This document shows, one piece after another, positions 14,001 to 24,400 of a DNA stretch of 64,000 nucleotides (positions are counted from its first letter, which is position 1; each line of letters starts with the position of its first letter). Under the pieces are notes generated by a model that was given only the letters and a program-made list of their open reading frames with translations, ran no database searches and was not told the DNA's origin. Origin of the DNA: Haematococcus lacustris (Eukaryota > Chlorophyta > Chlorophyceae > Chlamydomonadales > Haematococcaceae); the NCBI GenBank assembly GCA_030144725.1, contig JASKMD010000008.1:4591056-4655055 (forward strand), written 5' to 3'. Both the position numbers and the translations under genes were made by a program.

Positions 14001-16309
14001 CACAGCCCACAGCCACAACCTGGCTCCCACCAGCCTGGCACCCACCAGCCTGGCCACCAGCCTGGCACCACCAGAGGCGCCCCTAGCCGGCTCAGTGGCA
14101 GAGGCTGGGCCAGTGCAGCTCCCACCAGCCTGGCACCCACAGCCACAGCCTGGCTGCCTCAGCCACAGCCCAGGCAGCCAGCTAGGCAAAGCAGCAGCAC
14201 ACTCAGGCCGACCATCACAACAAACTGCTGACCATCACAACATTATTAGCAGGGGCAAGGCCGACCAGCTGTACCCCCCCGGCCCTGCCCTCCTGCTGCT
14301 GCCCCTGCTGCCCCTGCTGGTCATGCAGTTCCTGTTCATGGGGGCACTACTGGCTGCCGCTGCTGCCCTGCCTCAGCCCTGCCCCTGCCACGCCTCAGCC
14401 CCTGCCCCTGCCCCTGCTCCTGCCCTGCCCGGTCTGAGCTCCAGGCAGCTAGCAAACCAGCCCACCTGCACAGGCTGGCAAAGGAGACGCTGGTGAAGCT
14501 GACCTCCCTCAGGGTCACTGCCTGCAGCCGGCAGCCAGGGCCGGCCAGGAAGCTGCCCAGCACCTGCACACACCCCATGGCCATGATCACCCTCACCCTC
14601 ACCTTCAGCCCCATGCTCCCCCCTGCTGGTGCCAGGTCAACATGTAAACTGGATTGGCAGGTCAACATGTAAAAGTCGGACTGTAAATGTGCTTCACGCT
14701 GCCAGGCATACCGCAGCCAGGCAGGCGTTCAGTGATGCTGCCTCATGCCAGCATGCAGCTCTGGCTCGCTGCCGCCCCCCCACCTGGAAGCCGATGTTGA
14801 AGATGTGGACGTTGGACAGGGTGAGGTGGGTGAGCTGGTGCAGCAGCAGCTCCATGCAGGGCACCACATGGCGGGCCGCGCCAAAGTCGTCAAAGGAGGA
14901 CAGCGCCAGTCGCGCCCCACCCCCCGGGACCCCCGGCAGCTGCTGAGCAGCTTCTGCCCACCCACCCCTGGTTGCCTGCTCACTGCGTGGCCCACGAAGG
15001 AAGTGTGCTGCAGGCGAGCACTTGCACTGCTGCTGCTGCTGCTGCCGTAGCATCACAGCCAGCGGCATCTCCAGCAGCATGGGCAGCACCTCCAGAGACA
15101 CCCCGCCCTCCCACCAGCATGATGACCACCAGGGGGGCCCCCCCCCCTCCCCCTCCCCCCCTCCCCCCCCCCCTCCTTGCTCCAGGTCAGGCCCGCCATA
15201 GCCACACAGCCACGCCCCCAAGGCCGCCTCACACTCTCGCGCCAGCCGCTGCAGCTCCCCCTCCCCACCCTCCCCCCCTTCCTCCCCCTCCCCCTGCCCG
15301 CCCCTCGGCCCAGCCCCCCCCACTGCCTCTGCGGGCGTGCGGGCCCCCCGTGTAGGCTTCGCTTTGGGGTCGGTGTTGGTGACGTGCAGCTGGGTGGCGG
15401 GGGTGAGCAGGCAGCCCAGCAGCAGGTGCCGCTGCAGCCGGGTCAAGCCCGCCAGCTCCATCACATCCACCACCACCTGCTGCCGCTGCTGCTGGCCTGG
15501 GGGGGGGCCGGGCACAGGGGCTGGGCGGCTGGCCTGTCCCAACCCTGGGCCCCAGCCGCCTGCCCAGGGGGGAAAGCCTGGGGGCACAGCTGGGGCAGCA
15601 GGGGGGAGGAGGGGGCAGGGCGGGGGGAGGGGGGAGGCGTGCGGCCCAGGCCCGGGGCAGCACCACCCCCCCTTGCCCCTGCCATGCCGCGCCGCACACG
15701 CTCACCACGCCCCGGCCGGCAGCCCTCCCCCAGTGAAACCCAGCCGCCCAGCCCCCAGCCAGCGCAGCAGCCATCACGGCAGGGGGGTGGCGCAGGCGGG
15801 CAAGAAGGCTAGGGGCGCAGGGGTGGGGGGAGGCCTGGGGGAGGGGGCTGTGGGGGGCCGTGTGGTAAGGCAGGCACCCCAGGCAGCTGGCTGGCAGGCA
15901 GGGGTCTGCTGCGCCAGGAGGGGCGCCAGGGGGGAGGTGGGTCCTGTCCGGGGGGGCTGCTGCTGCAAGCACGCTTCCGCCCCAGGCCCTGCAGGCCAGC
16001 TCTGCGGCTGCTAGCAGGGCGCTGCACAGCGCAGCAGCAGCTGCCTGGGCCAGGAGGGGGGCCAGGCGGCTGGGGGGTGGGGTGGGGTCAGGGCTTGGCA
16101 CCAGGCGGGCCAAGGCTGCCAGCTGCAGAGCGGCCATGGGCAGGGACTGACTCAGGGCGCGGCAGAGGAGCCAGGCTGCAGGGCAGGCCAGGCCAGGCCA
16201 GGGTTGAGTCAGGGGCAGGGCAGGCCGGGTGAGGGGTGAGGAGGGGTGAGGAGGGGTGCGGTGCAATGCCTGTGGGGAGTGCTGAAAGGACACAGGGGAC
16301 AAGTACATG

Positions 16310-16369
<60 letters not shown>

Positions 16370-17581
16370 GGGTGGGTGGGTGTGTGACGGGGGGGGAAGG
16401 GGGGGGTGGCGCACCTGCCCTGTACTGCACCAGCCACAGCTCACACTGCACCAGCCCAGCCTGCTGCCAGAGGGTGAAAGCAGGCCAGCGCTGACCCTGG
16501 TGCCCCCGCCTGCCCCCCGCCTGACCCTGCCCCGCGCCCACACCTTCCTGGGTGACAAGTGCCCCCCCTCCTGCCCCTGCCACCCCCCCTGCCCCAGCCC
16601 CCCCCCTCCCTGTCCAGCTTGCGCTGCGCATACGGCAGCCGGGCCACTGCAGCCGCGCTGGACTGCGGCGCCGCATGGCCACTGCTAGGCCCAGGCTGGC
16701 TGGAGGGGGGGTGGCCTGGGGCGGCCTGGACTCCCTGCCTGCCCCTGCCCCTGCGCCCCCTGACCCTGACCTCGGCAAGAACGCCCACAGGCTGCTCAGG
16801 AGCGGTTGGGGCAGGGGCGGAGAGCCGGCTTCTAGCTGGCTGCTGTCAAGTTTCACCCGCGCTGCTGCCGCTTTGGTGGGGCAGGTGGGGGTGGCGTCTG
16901 CCAGCGGCAGCAGATGCACGAGGAGCAGGGCGCTGAGCTGGTAGGCTGGGCTGAGCAGCAGGGTCAGCAGGGCATGCAGGGCGGAGCCCCGGTTGACGCA
17001 CAGACTGAACAGCGGGGGGGGGGGCTGCCCGGCTAGGGGGTGCTGCCAGGCGGGGTGCTGCAGGCACAGCGCCATGGGGGGCAGCGGGGCCAGCAGGAGG
17101 CACAGGGCGGCTGAGGCCCAGGCTTGGGCCAGGGGCCAGTGCCACAGGGCCTGCACCACCAACACCTCTGACACTAAGTCCCAAGTGTGCACCAGGGAAC
17201 AGCAGCCTGCTGCCAGGGCCCAGGTCGCAGGACTGCGACTCCAGGACTTGATGCTTCTGCTGAGTCTGGCCCTGAGGCTGGGGCTGGAAGCTTCCTGAGG
17301 CTTGACCACAGGTTGGATGGCAGGGTCCTGGCAAGCGACAGACAGGGCAAGACATCGAAGATATTTACATTGACGAAGTTGTGGTGCAGACCTACGACTT
17401 CGATGACGTCCTGGTCCCACAGGGCGCGCCTGGGCCGGTAGATGGCATGCAGCTGTCGCGCTTTTGCGACGTCAGGTTCAGCTGGAAGATCCTGGACGTG
17501 CTCCTCAGCTTCAAAGTCTTCCCACTGCAGCAGGGCCGCGAACTGGCGAGCATCCTCGCTAAAGTTTCCACTCTCCGCCAT
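1..17581 (-). CDS. Large multi-exon membrane/LRR protein with long low-complexity tail (3' end off window)
   Basis: I read one gene on the minus strand from an ATG at 17581 (starts MAESGNFSEDARQF, acidic) to the left edge. Order of parts: acidic start; about 68-nt intron (GTAGGT..CCAG) joining in phase to a hydrophobic region (17.3-15.7 kb); a helical module at 15496-15030; leucine-rich repeats (14939-11866); a second copy-like helical module starting at 10540; then Ser/Pro/Gln/Ala/Gly-rich exons. Exons whose phases agree exactly: 14784-14939, 14466-14563, 13740-13882 joined to an exon starting 13342, an exon ending 12961 joined to 12417-12550, 11866-12061, 10995-11306, and the exon starting 10540. 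Internal conserved-looking segments in the tail (FTEDALFVSYAAHPQ; GFWLSQDDSDDGAQP) argue that it is coding. Joins in the C-rich stretches 4.7-4.8, 9.7-9.9 and 13.0-13.2 kb do not keep frame, so unseen introns or homopolymer errors remain. Product function is not recognised; membrane location is inferred. Confidence 0.6.
1025..1126 (-). repeat. (CAG)n tract encoding polyglutamine
   Basis: On the minus strand about 25 uninterrupted CAG codons plus a further seven after one Gly codon lie in frame in the last visible exon, so the protein has a long polyGln run. Shorter CAG runs encoding Gln lie at about 3408-3431, 5011-5036, 8065-8092 and elsewhere in the same gene. Confidence 0.85.
6947..7170 (+). 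mobile_element. tRNA-derived SINE-like insertion in an intron
   Basis: GC drops abruptly here. The head contains an A-box-like TGGCTCAGTTGG (6954-6965), an anticodon-arm-like stem GGGTG/CACCC, and a B-box-like GGATCGAACCC, ending in GACGCAA, so the first about 74 bases resemble a tRNA promoter with a decayed fold. It is followed by about 150 bases of AT-richer unrelated body. The acceptor and T stems pair poorly, so it is not a functional tRNA. It sits inside the minus-strand intron 6678-7208. A SINE head plus tail is the simplest reading. Confidence 0.55.
10990..11866 (-). other. Exon 10995-11306 and flanking intron of the LRR gene
   Basis: Exon 10995-11306 (312 nt, phase 0 both ends) starts LVDLRGLAMPPSFYPH after a CTGCCCTGCAG acceptor and ends SAFFQ at a CAG|GTATGC donor. 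The intron 11307-11865 contains the (TCAG)n array. Confidence 0.6.
11331..11408. repeat. (TCAG)n microsatellite
   Basis: About 19.5 perfect copies of AGTC/TCAG with no interruption, within an intron of the minus-strand LRR gene. Confidence 0.95.
12163..12376. repeat. (GGTTC)n pentamer array followed by (GTTGA)n
   Basis: About 35 near-perfect copies of the pentamer GGTTC, then two GGGTC variants, then five GTTGA units at about 12351-12377. The array occupies much of the intron 12062-12416 of the LRR gene. The donor (AA|GTGAGG) and acceptor (CCTGCAG|T) flanking it are intact, so it appears to be spliced out. Confidence 0.95.
12814..12902. repeat. (CACCC)n-type C-rich simple repeat
   Basis: Run of CCACC/CCCCA units in the minus-strand intron 12551-12960; purine-rich on the coding strand. 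No coding sense. Confidence 0.8.
15700..17345 (-). other. Hydrophobic N-terminal region of the LRR gene, possibly XK-related-like
   Basis: Translation after the first intron gives several membrane-type helices, such as SEVLVVQALWHWPLAQ, ALCLLLAPLPPMALCL, ALHALLTLLLSPAYQLSALL and, near 16.15 kb, CRALSQSLPMAALQLAALAR. An Asp/Glu-bearing first helix (HTWDLVSEVLVV), a Pro-rich helix end and a helix with Ser-x-Pro-x-x-x-Leu-Gln recall the XK-related scramblase family, where a similar ES-PQ-LQ motif lies in a membrane helix. That resemblance is weak and is inference; any multi-helix membrane protein would fit. A (CAG)n run at 16312-16368 separates the two hydrophobic exons and probably lies in an intron. 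Confidence 0.3.
16312..16368. repeat. (CAG)n microsatellite
   Basis: Nineteen pure AGC/CAG units. On the minus strand it would read as poly-Ala, Leu or Cys depending on frame and lies between two hydrophobic exons, so I place it in an intron. Confidence 0.9.
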
Positions 17582-18424
17582 CACGCCTAGGACCACCGCG
17601 AGAGCCTGGCCAATTCATATCCGCATGGTGCGGGCCGAGTCGACAAAATTTTAAGTATTAAAACATGGGGAATGGTTGTCCTGCCATGCGTCGGAAACGA
17701 TATGGCGTTACATCTGAGTACGCGGGCTACTCAGGGTGCTACTTGCATTGCAGTATCAGCCTAACGGCAGCTTCACATCAGCGACCCGCGCAGCCAGGAC
17801 CGCAATACAGTTTCTGCCCCCGCACGATGCCCAGTATGCCGTACTGATGCGATCGTGCCATCCGCAACGGTTACATACACACGGATGAGGAAGCCGGGTA
17901 CTTCCTTGCGGCGTGGCGTAGCAGGGCTACTTGCTGAGCCAGGGGGCACGCGCAAACCAGGCTGGTGTAGCCATGCTGGCACGCCAGGGTGCGCCTCCAC
18001 CAGCTCGAACAAATCAAGGCCGACCCGCTCTACGCCTCCGGGGGGGGGGGGGGCTGGGGCCGGACGCGCCCGTTCGTCTGACATACGGTAAAGCGGTGAT
18101 GCCGGGTAGCCGTGCTATGCGTGCCGTGCTGATGTGCTCTACATCGTAAGTTGCCAGCAAGCACCCGCTCCGCATGACTGCCCACATCCGAGCATCTGCG
18201 AGTGCAGTGGCATGCCTGTTCATCCGAGGCTCCCGCTGACCTGCAGCACCTCTACAGGGTCAGAGCTGGGCTGCATGCAGGCACTCATGCCGCAAAACCG
18301 CCGGCCGGCACCCCCGGTGGATCTCGAAATGCTCCCTCGTTCTCACCTTCAATGATGGTACTTGTGGCAGCAGCGATGCAGGCGTACCGCTGAGCAGGAC
18401 GCAAGTCAACAGTTGTTTCGCGAA
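17582..18424. promoter_or_regulatory. Shared divergent promoter region
   Basis: This 843-bp gap lies between the start codons of the minus-strand LRR gene (17581) and the plus-strand glycoprotein gene (18425). It has lower GC and an AT-rich patch (about 17645-17672, TTTTAAGTATTAAAA) about 65-90 bp upstream of the LRR start, which is a possible core promoter. No gene, RNA or clear TATA box for the plus gene was recognised. A 14-G homopolymer lies at about 18040-18053. Confidence 0.4.
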
Positions 18425-21400
18425 ATGCGGAATCGCGGGGCATTGCTGCTTACCCTGGGAGCGCTTCTCGGCCTGGTGCTGTTCGCGCATCCTGGTCGCG
18501 CCGCAGAACGAGGTGCGCCCGGGGGGGTCCAACAGTCGCACTTCGCTCCCCTTGCTTGATGCACTTGATTGCTCTCGTCCATCGGTGCGTCACCGCGATT
18601 CTAGCGTTCCCCTCACCCTTCCCGCTAACGTCTCGCCACATTCTTCGCCGTTTTGAGGGCACATCAGCACCCTACGCTTGCCCAAAGTTCGGGCGTCGTG
18701 GGTGTGCCGCGACCCTCCTACTGCGAGCCTGCCAGTGCTGTTACAACCTGAGGCTGTCACCGTCTGTTTGCCGCAGCCCGGGAACACGACGCGGTGCGGT
18801 CAGTCGCGGGGGGCAGCAGTGTCAGCGGTCTGGCCGCCACCATGGCAGCGGGAATGGCGCTGCAGCCGCAGCAGTCGTCACACCTTGGCAGCTCTGCCGA
18901 GAGCAGTGGAGCTCCACTGGCTGCGTCAACAGCGCCCCTTGCCCACAGCAGGGAGGCAGGCACACTGAGCAGCTTGGTGGACGGCCTGGTTAGGCGGTCG
19001 AGCCGTGGCCTGCAGCAGGGGGGGCTAGGTGGGTGGGTGGGTGGGTGGGTGGGTGCCGGCAGCGATGTGTGGGGTTGGGCGCCTTGCTTGCTGCTTGAAC
19101 TGCAGCCAGGCAGACTGCCTATAGCCCTGTGCCATGAAGGCACCTGGGCCCCTGCCCCTGCTGACTCCAGCCTGCAGCCCCCACCCCCATCTCCCTCCGC
19201 CCTCCCCCTCACGCCCTCCCCCTCCCATCCCCTCCCCACCCTTAACCTCGCTGCCCTCTACTTCCACATCATGACACCCATGTCACGCTTAACACCATGC
19301 CCCCCTGCATGTGATCCGCATCCACCTGCATCCTGCCTGCTCCTGGTGCTTCTGCAGGGGCAGTCACGTTCCCAGCCCTCCCTCCATTCCCAAAGATCTC
19401 CACCCCGCCATTCCCCTCCTTTAGCCCAATCAACTTCCCTCCCATTGCACCTTTCCCTCCTTTCCCAACCTTCTCACCTTTCCCGGCATTCCCTTCCAGC
19501 CAGCCGACCCCCTCCCCCCTCCTCCCCCTCTTCCCCCTCCCCCCCCTCCTCTCCCTCCTCCCCCTCTTCCCCCTCCTCCCCCTCCTCCCCCTCCTCGCCC
19601 ACCTCCCCCCCATCCTCCTCCCCCTCCTCTCCCTCCTCCCCCACCTCCCACATCCCCCCCCCCCTCACCCTCCTCCCCCCTCCCCCCCCTCCTCCCCCCT
19701 CCTACCCTCCCTCCCCCTCCTTCACCCTCCCCCCCCTCCTCCACCCCCTCCTCCCCCTCCTTCCCCTCCCCCCCCTCCTCCTCCCCCTCCTCCCCCTCCT
19801 CCCCCCCCTCCCCCCCTCCCTCACCTCCCCCCCCTCCCTGCCCTCCCCCTCCTTCCCAACCCCACCTTCCTCCCCCTCCCCCTCCCGCCCCTCCTCTCCC
19901 CCCTCCACCCCATCCTCCACCCCCCCTACCTCCCTCCTCACCCTCCTCCTCCCCTCACCTCCCCCTCCTCCCCCCTCCTCCCCCTCCCTCCCCCTCCTCC
20001 CCTCCCTCCCCCTCCTCCCCTCCCTCCCCCTCCTCCCCCACCTCCCCCTCCTCCCCCTCCTCCCCTCCCTCCCTTCCTCCTTCCCCTCCCCCCCCTCCTC
20101 CCCCCCTATGGCCTTGACACCAATCAGCATAGGTAACGTGCTGCTGCCAGCCCAGCTGCCCATCACCCCCCCCCCAACGCCACCAGCATCACCCTGCCAG
20201 TCACTGGCACCCTGAACAGCACCCAACCAGGGGCTGACAATCCCCGTCACAGGCAGCGTCACACTGCCCCTGCCCCTGCCCCCAGCCGGCACCCCCACCC
20301 GCATCACAGGCCAGCTGAACACAGGGCCCATGGGGCCAGAGGGGGCCGAGCCCGTGCCAGTAGTGGGGCAGCTGTTGGCCAACCTGGGAGGTGATGGCTC
20401 AGTGCCCGGCACGCTGCCCGGCCCCTTCATCCTCATCCCCATCTCCGGCCGCCTTCAAATCCCTCGCAACGCTTCGCAGGCAGGGGGGAGGGGGCCAGGG
20501 GGAGGGGCGGTGCCTGGGCCAGTGCCTACGCCACCTCCCTCAGTACCCACCCCAACACCGGCCCCACCTCCCCCACCTTCACCGTCGCCCTCCCCTGCTC
20601 CAGCCGGCCCCCCACCCCCAACCCCTACCCCCACCCCCTCCTCCCCCACTGCCACCGCTGCCACGGGGGTGGTGCTCTTACCCGGTGCGGTCATCACACA
20701 GCCACTCACCCTCCCCTAATGCTACGACCGGAAACATCACCACCCCCTCCCCCACCCTCAGGCCCCCCACCCCCCCCACCCTCCCCCCGCCCCCTCCCTC
20801 CCCCTCCCTCAGCTTCTTCCTAGCTCCTGAACCAGGAGCTGCGCCAGCAGGACCCAGCCCAGCCCCCCCCCCTCCCCCTCCCCCTCCCCCTCCCCCCCCT
20901 CTCGCACCTGGCCCCCAGCCCAGCCCCCGACACCACACCTGCTGCTCCTGGCATACCCCCCCCCCCCCTCACCCCCCACCCCCCCCTGTCACCCCCCCCC
21001 ACCCCAGCAGATGGTGGCGGGCAGCTCCCCCCCTTAGCTCCCATCACAGCCCTACCACCGCCGCCAGCCCCACAGCCGCAGCCAGCAGCACCCACCGAGG
21101 CACCCGCCTCCCCCCCCGCCCCAGCCCTGGCCAGCAACCAGACCAGTTAACGACACACTGAGCCGCCAGGCCCCCCTCCCTCCCCCCGCGCCCCCTCTCC
21201 CTCCCCCCTCCCCCGCCCCCTCTCCCCCTCCTCCTCTTGACCTGCAGCCAAATATCACACAACCAGTGAATGACACGGGCAGCCAGGAGATCTCATTCTT
21301 CCTGGCAGGCACCCCCCCAGCACCCCCCCCTCCCCCCCCCCCCCCCCTACCTCCCCCCTACCCCCTCCGCCCTCCCAGCTTCAACTGCCCCCACCCAATG

Positions 21401-24400
21401 TCCCAGTGGGAGGCCCTGCCCAGCAATGCCACTGGGTCCCCGGCCCTGGCTTACTTCCTGGCCCCTGCTGCCGCCTCCTCACCCCCCCCACCCCTGGCAG
21501 CCCCCCTCTGCCTGCTGCCCCTGCCGCGGTGGATGGGGCAAATGCAACAGCACCAGCAGCAACACCAGCAGCAGTGCTGGCCACCCCGCCCAGCCCACCC
21601 CCTTCCCCAGCCGCTGCTGACCCCACCGCCCCTGCCCCTGCCCCTGGTAGCCCCCCTCTGCCTGCTGCCCCTGCCGCGGTGGATGGGGCAAATGCAACAG
21701 CACCAGCAGCAGTGCTGGCCACCCCGCCCAGCCCACCCCCTTCCCCCAGCCGCTGCTGACCCCACCGCCCCTGCCCCTGCCCCTGGTAGCCCCCCTCTGC
21801 CTGCTGCCCCTGCCGCGGTGGATGGGGCAAATGCAACAGCACCAGCAGCAACACCAGCAGCAGTGCTGGCCACCCCGCCCAGCCCACCCCCCTTCCCCAG
21901 CCGCTGCTGACCCCACCGCCCCTGCCCCTGCCCCTGGTAGCCCCCCTCTGCCTGCTGCCCCCTGCCGCGGTGGATGGGGCAAATGCAACAGCACCAGCAG
22001 CAGTGCTGGCCACCCCGCCCAGCCCACCCCCTTCCCCAGCCGCTGCTGACCCCACCGCCCCTGCCCCTGCCCCTGGTAGCCCCCCTCTGCCTGCTGCCCC
22101 TGCCGCGGTGGATGGGGCAAATGCAACAGCACCAGCAGCAGTGCTGGCCACCCCGCCCAGCCCACCCCCTTCCCCAGCCGCTGCTGACCCCACCGCCCCT
22201 GCCCCTGCCCCTGGTAGCCCCCCTCTGCCTGCTGCCCCTGCCGCGGTGGATGGGGCAAATGCAACAGCACCAGCAGCAGTGCTGGCCACCCCCGCCCAGC
22301 CCACCCCCTTCCCCAGCCGCTGCTGACCCCACCGCCCCTGCCCCTGCCCCTGGTAGCCCCCCTCTGCCTGCTGCCCCTGCCGCGGTGGATGGGGCAAATG
22401 CAACAGCACCAGCAGCAGTGCTGGCCACCCCGCCCAGCCCACCCCCTTCCCCAGCCGCTGCTGACCCCACCGCCCCTGCCCCTGCCCCTGGTAGCCCCCC
22501 TCTGCCTGCTGCCCCTGCCGCGGTGGATGGGGCAAATGCAACAGCACCAGCAGCAGTGCTGGCCACCCCGCCCAGCCCACCCCCTTCCCCAGCCGCTGCT
22601 GACCCCACCGCCCCTGCCCCTGCCCCTGGTAGCCCCCCTCTGCCTGCTGCCCCTGCCGCGGTGGATGGGGCAAATGCAACAGCACCAGCAGCAACACCAG
22701 CAGCAGTGCTGGCCACCCCGCCCAGCCCACCCCCTTCCCCAGCCGCTGCTGACCCCACCGCCCCTGCCCCTGCCCCTGGTAGCCCCCCTCTGCCTGCTGC
22801 CCCTGCCGCGGTGGATGGGGCAAATGCAACAGCACCAGCAGCAACACCAGCAGCAGTGCTGGCCACCCCGCCCAGCCCACCCCCTTCCCCAGCCGCTGCT
22901 GACCCCACCGCCCCTGCCCCTGCCCCTGGTAGCCCCCCTCTGCCTGCTGCCCCTGCCGCGGTGGATGGAGCAAATGCAACAGCACCAGCAGCAGTGCTGG
23001 CCACCCCGCCCAGCCCACCCCCTTCCCCAGCCGCTGCTGACCCCACCGCCCCTGCCCCTGCCCCTGGTAGCCCCCCTCTGCCTGCTGCCCCTGCCGCGGT
23101 GGATGGGGCAAATGCAACAGCACCAGCAGCAACACCAGCAGCAGTGCTGGCCACCCCGCCCAGCCCACCCCCTTCCCCAGCCGCTGCTGACCCCACCGCC
23201 CCTGCCCCTGCCCCTGGTAGCCCCCCTCTGCCTGCTGCCCCTGCCGCGGTGGATGGGGCAAATGCAACAGCACCAGCAGCAACACCAGCAGCAGTGCTGG
23301 CCACCCCGCCCAGCCCACCCCCTTCCCCAGCCGCTGCTGACCCCACCGCCCCTGCCCCTGCCCCTGGTAGCCCCCCTCTGCCTGCTGCCCCTGCCGCGGT
23401 GGATGGAGCAAATGCAACAGCACCAGCAGCAGTGCTGGCCACCCCGCCCAGCCCACCCCCTTCCCCAGCCGCTGCTGACCCCACCGCCCCTGCCCCTGCC
23501 CCTGGTAGCCCCCCTCTGCCTGCTGCCCCTGCCGCGGTGGATGGGGCAAATGCAACAGCACCAGCAGCAACACCAGCAGCAGTGCTGGCCACCCCGCCCA
23601 GCCCACCCCCTTCCCCAGCCGCTGCTGACCCCACCGCCCCTGCCCCTGCCCCTGGTAGCCCCCCTCTGCCTGCTGCCCCTGCCGCGGTGGATGGAGCAAA
23701 TGCAACAGCACCAGCAGCAGTGCTGGCCACCCCGCCCAGCCCACCCCCTTCCCCAGCCGCTGCTGACCCCACCGCCCCTGCCCCTGCCCCTGGTAGCCCC
23801 CCTCTGCCTGCTGCCCCTGCCGCGGTGGATGGAGCAAATGCAACAGCACCAGCAGCAGTGCTGGCCACCCCGCCCAGCCCACCCCCTTCCCCAGCCGCTG
23901 CTGACCCCACCGCCCCTGCCCCTGCCCCTGGTAGCCCCCCTCTGCCTGCTGCCCCTGCCGCGGTGGATGGGGCAAATGCAACAGCACCAGCAGCAACACC
24001 AGCAGCAGTGCTGGCCACCCCGCCCAGCCCACCCCCTTCCCCAGCCGCTGCTGACCCCACCGCCCCTGCCCCTGCCCCTGGTAGCCCCCCTCTGCCTGCT
24101 GCCCCTGCCGCGGTGGATGGGGCAAATGCAACAGCACCAGCAGCAACACCAGCAGCAGTGCTGGCCACCCCGCCCAGCCCACCCCCTTCCCCAGCCGCTG
24201 CTGACCCCACCGCCCCTGCCCCTGCCCCTGGTAGCCCCCCTCTGCCTGCTGCCCCTGCCGCGGTGGATGGGGCAAATGCAACAGCACCAGCAGCAACACC
24301 AGCAGCAGTGCTGGCCACCCCGCCCAGCCCACCCCCTTCCCCAGCCGCTGCTGACCCCACCGCCCCTGCCCCTGCCCCTGGTAGCCCCCCTCTGCCTGCT

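Larger units (their letters stand above)
11866..14939 (-). other. Leucine-rich-repeat exons of the large minus-strand gene
   Basis: Successive exons encode LTHLTLSNVHIFNIGF, LQAVTLREVSFTSVSF, VQELDLSSNALDGL, LKKLVLAYTGLDSAAAG, LTHLDLSQNTIGDELP, LQHLDLSFNWIQNGL and LTHLALNHNS. The LxxLxLxxNxI spacing with about 28 residues per repeat is the ribonuclease-inhibitor (RNI/NLRC3-like) LRR style, a protein-interaction solenoid. Phases join exactly: 14784 to 14563 (phase 0), 14466 to 13882 (phase 2+1), 13740 to 13342 (phase 1+2), 12961 to 12550 (phase 0), 12417 to 12061 (phase 2+1), 11866 to 11306 (phase 0), 10995 to 10540 (phase 0). Only the link between 13342 and 12961 breaks frame, inside a C-homopolymer-rich stretch. 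Confidence 0.65.

Noticed and set aside
19030..19055. (GGGT)n as telomere or G-quadruplex switch
   Set aside because: Short run inside the second intron of the glycoprotein gene with no further support.
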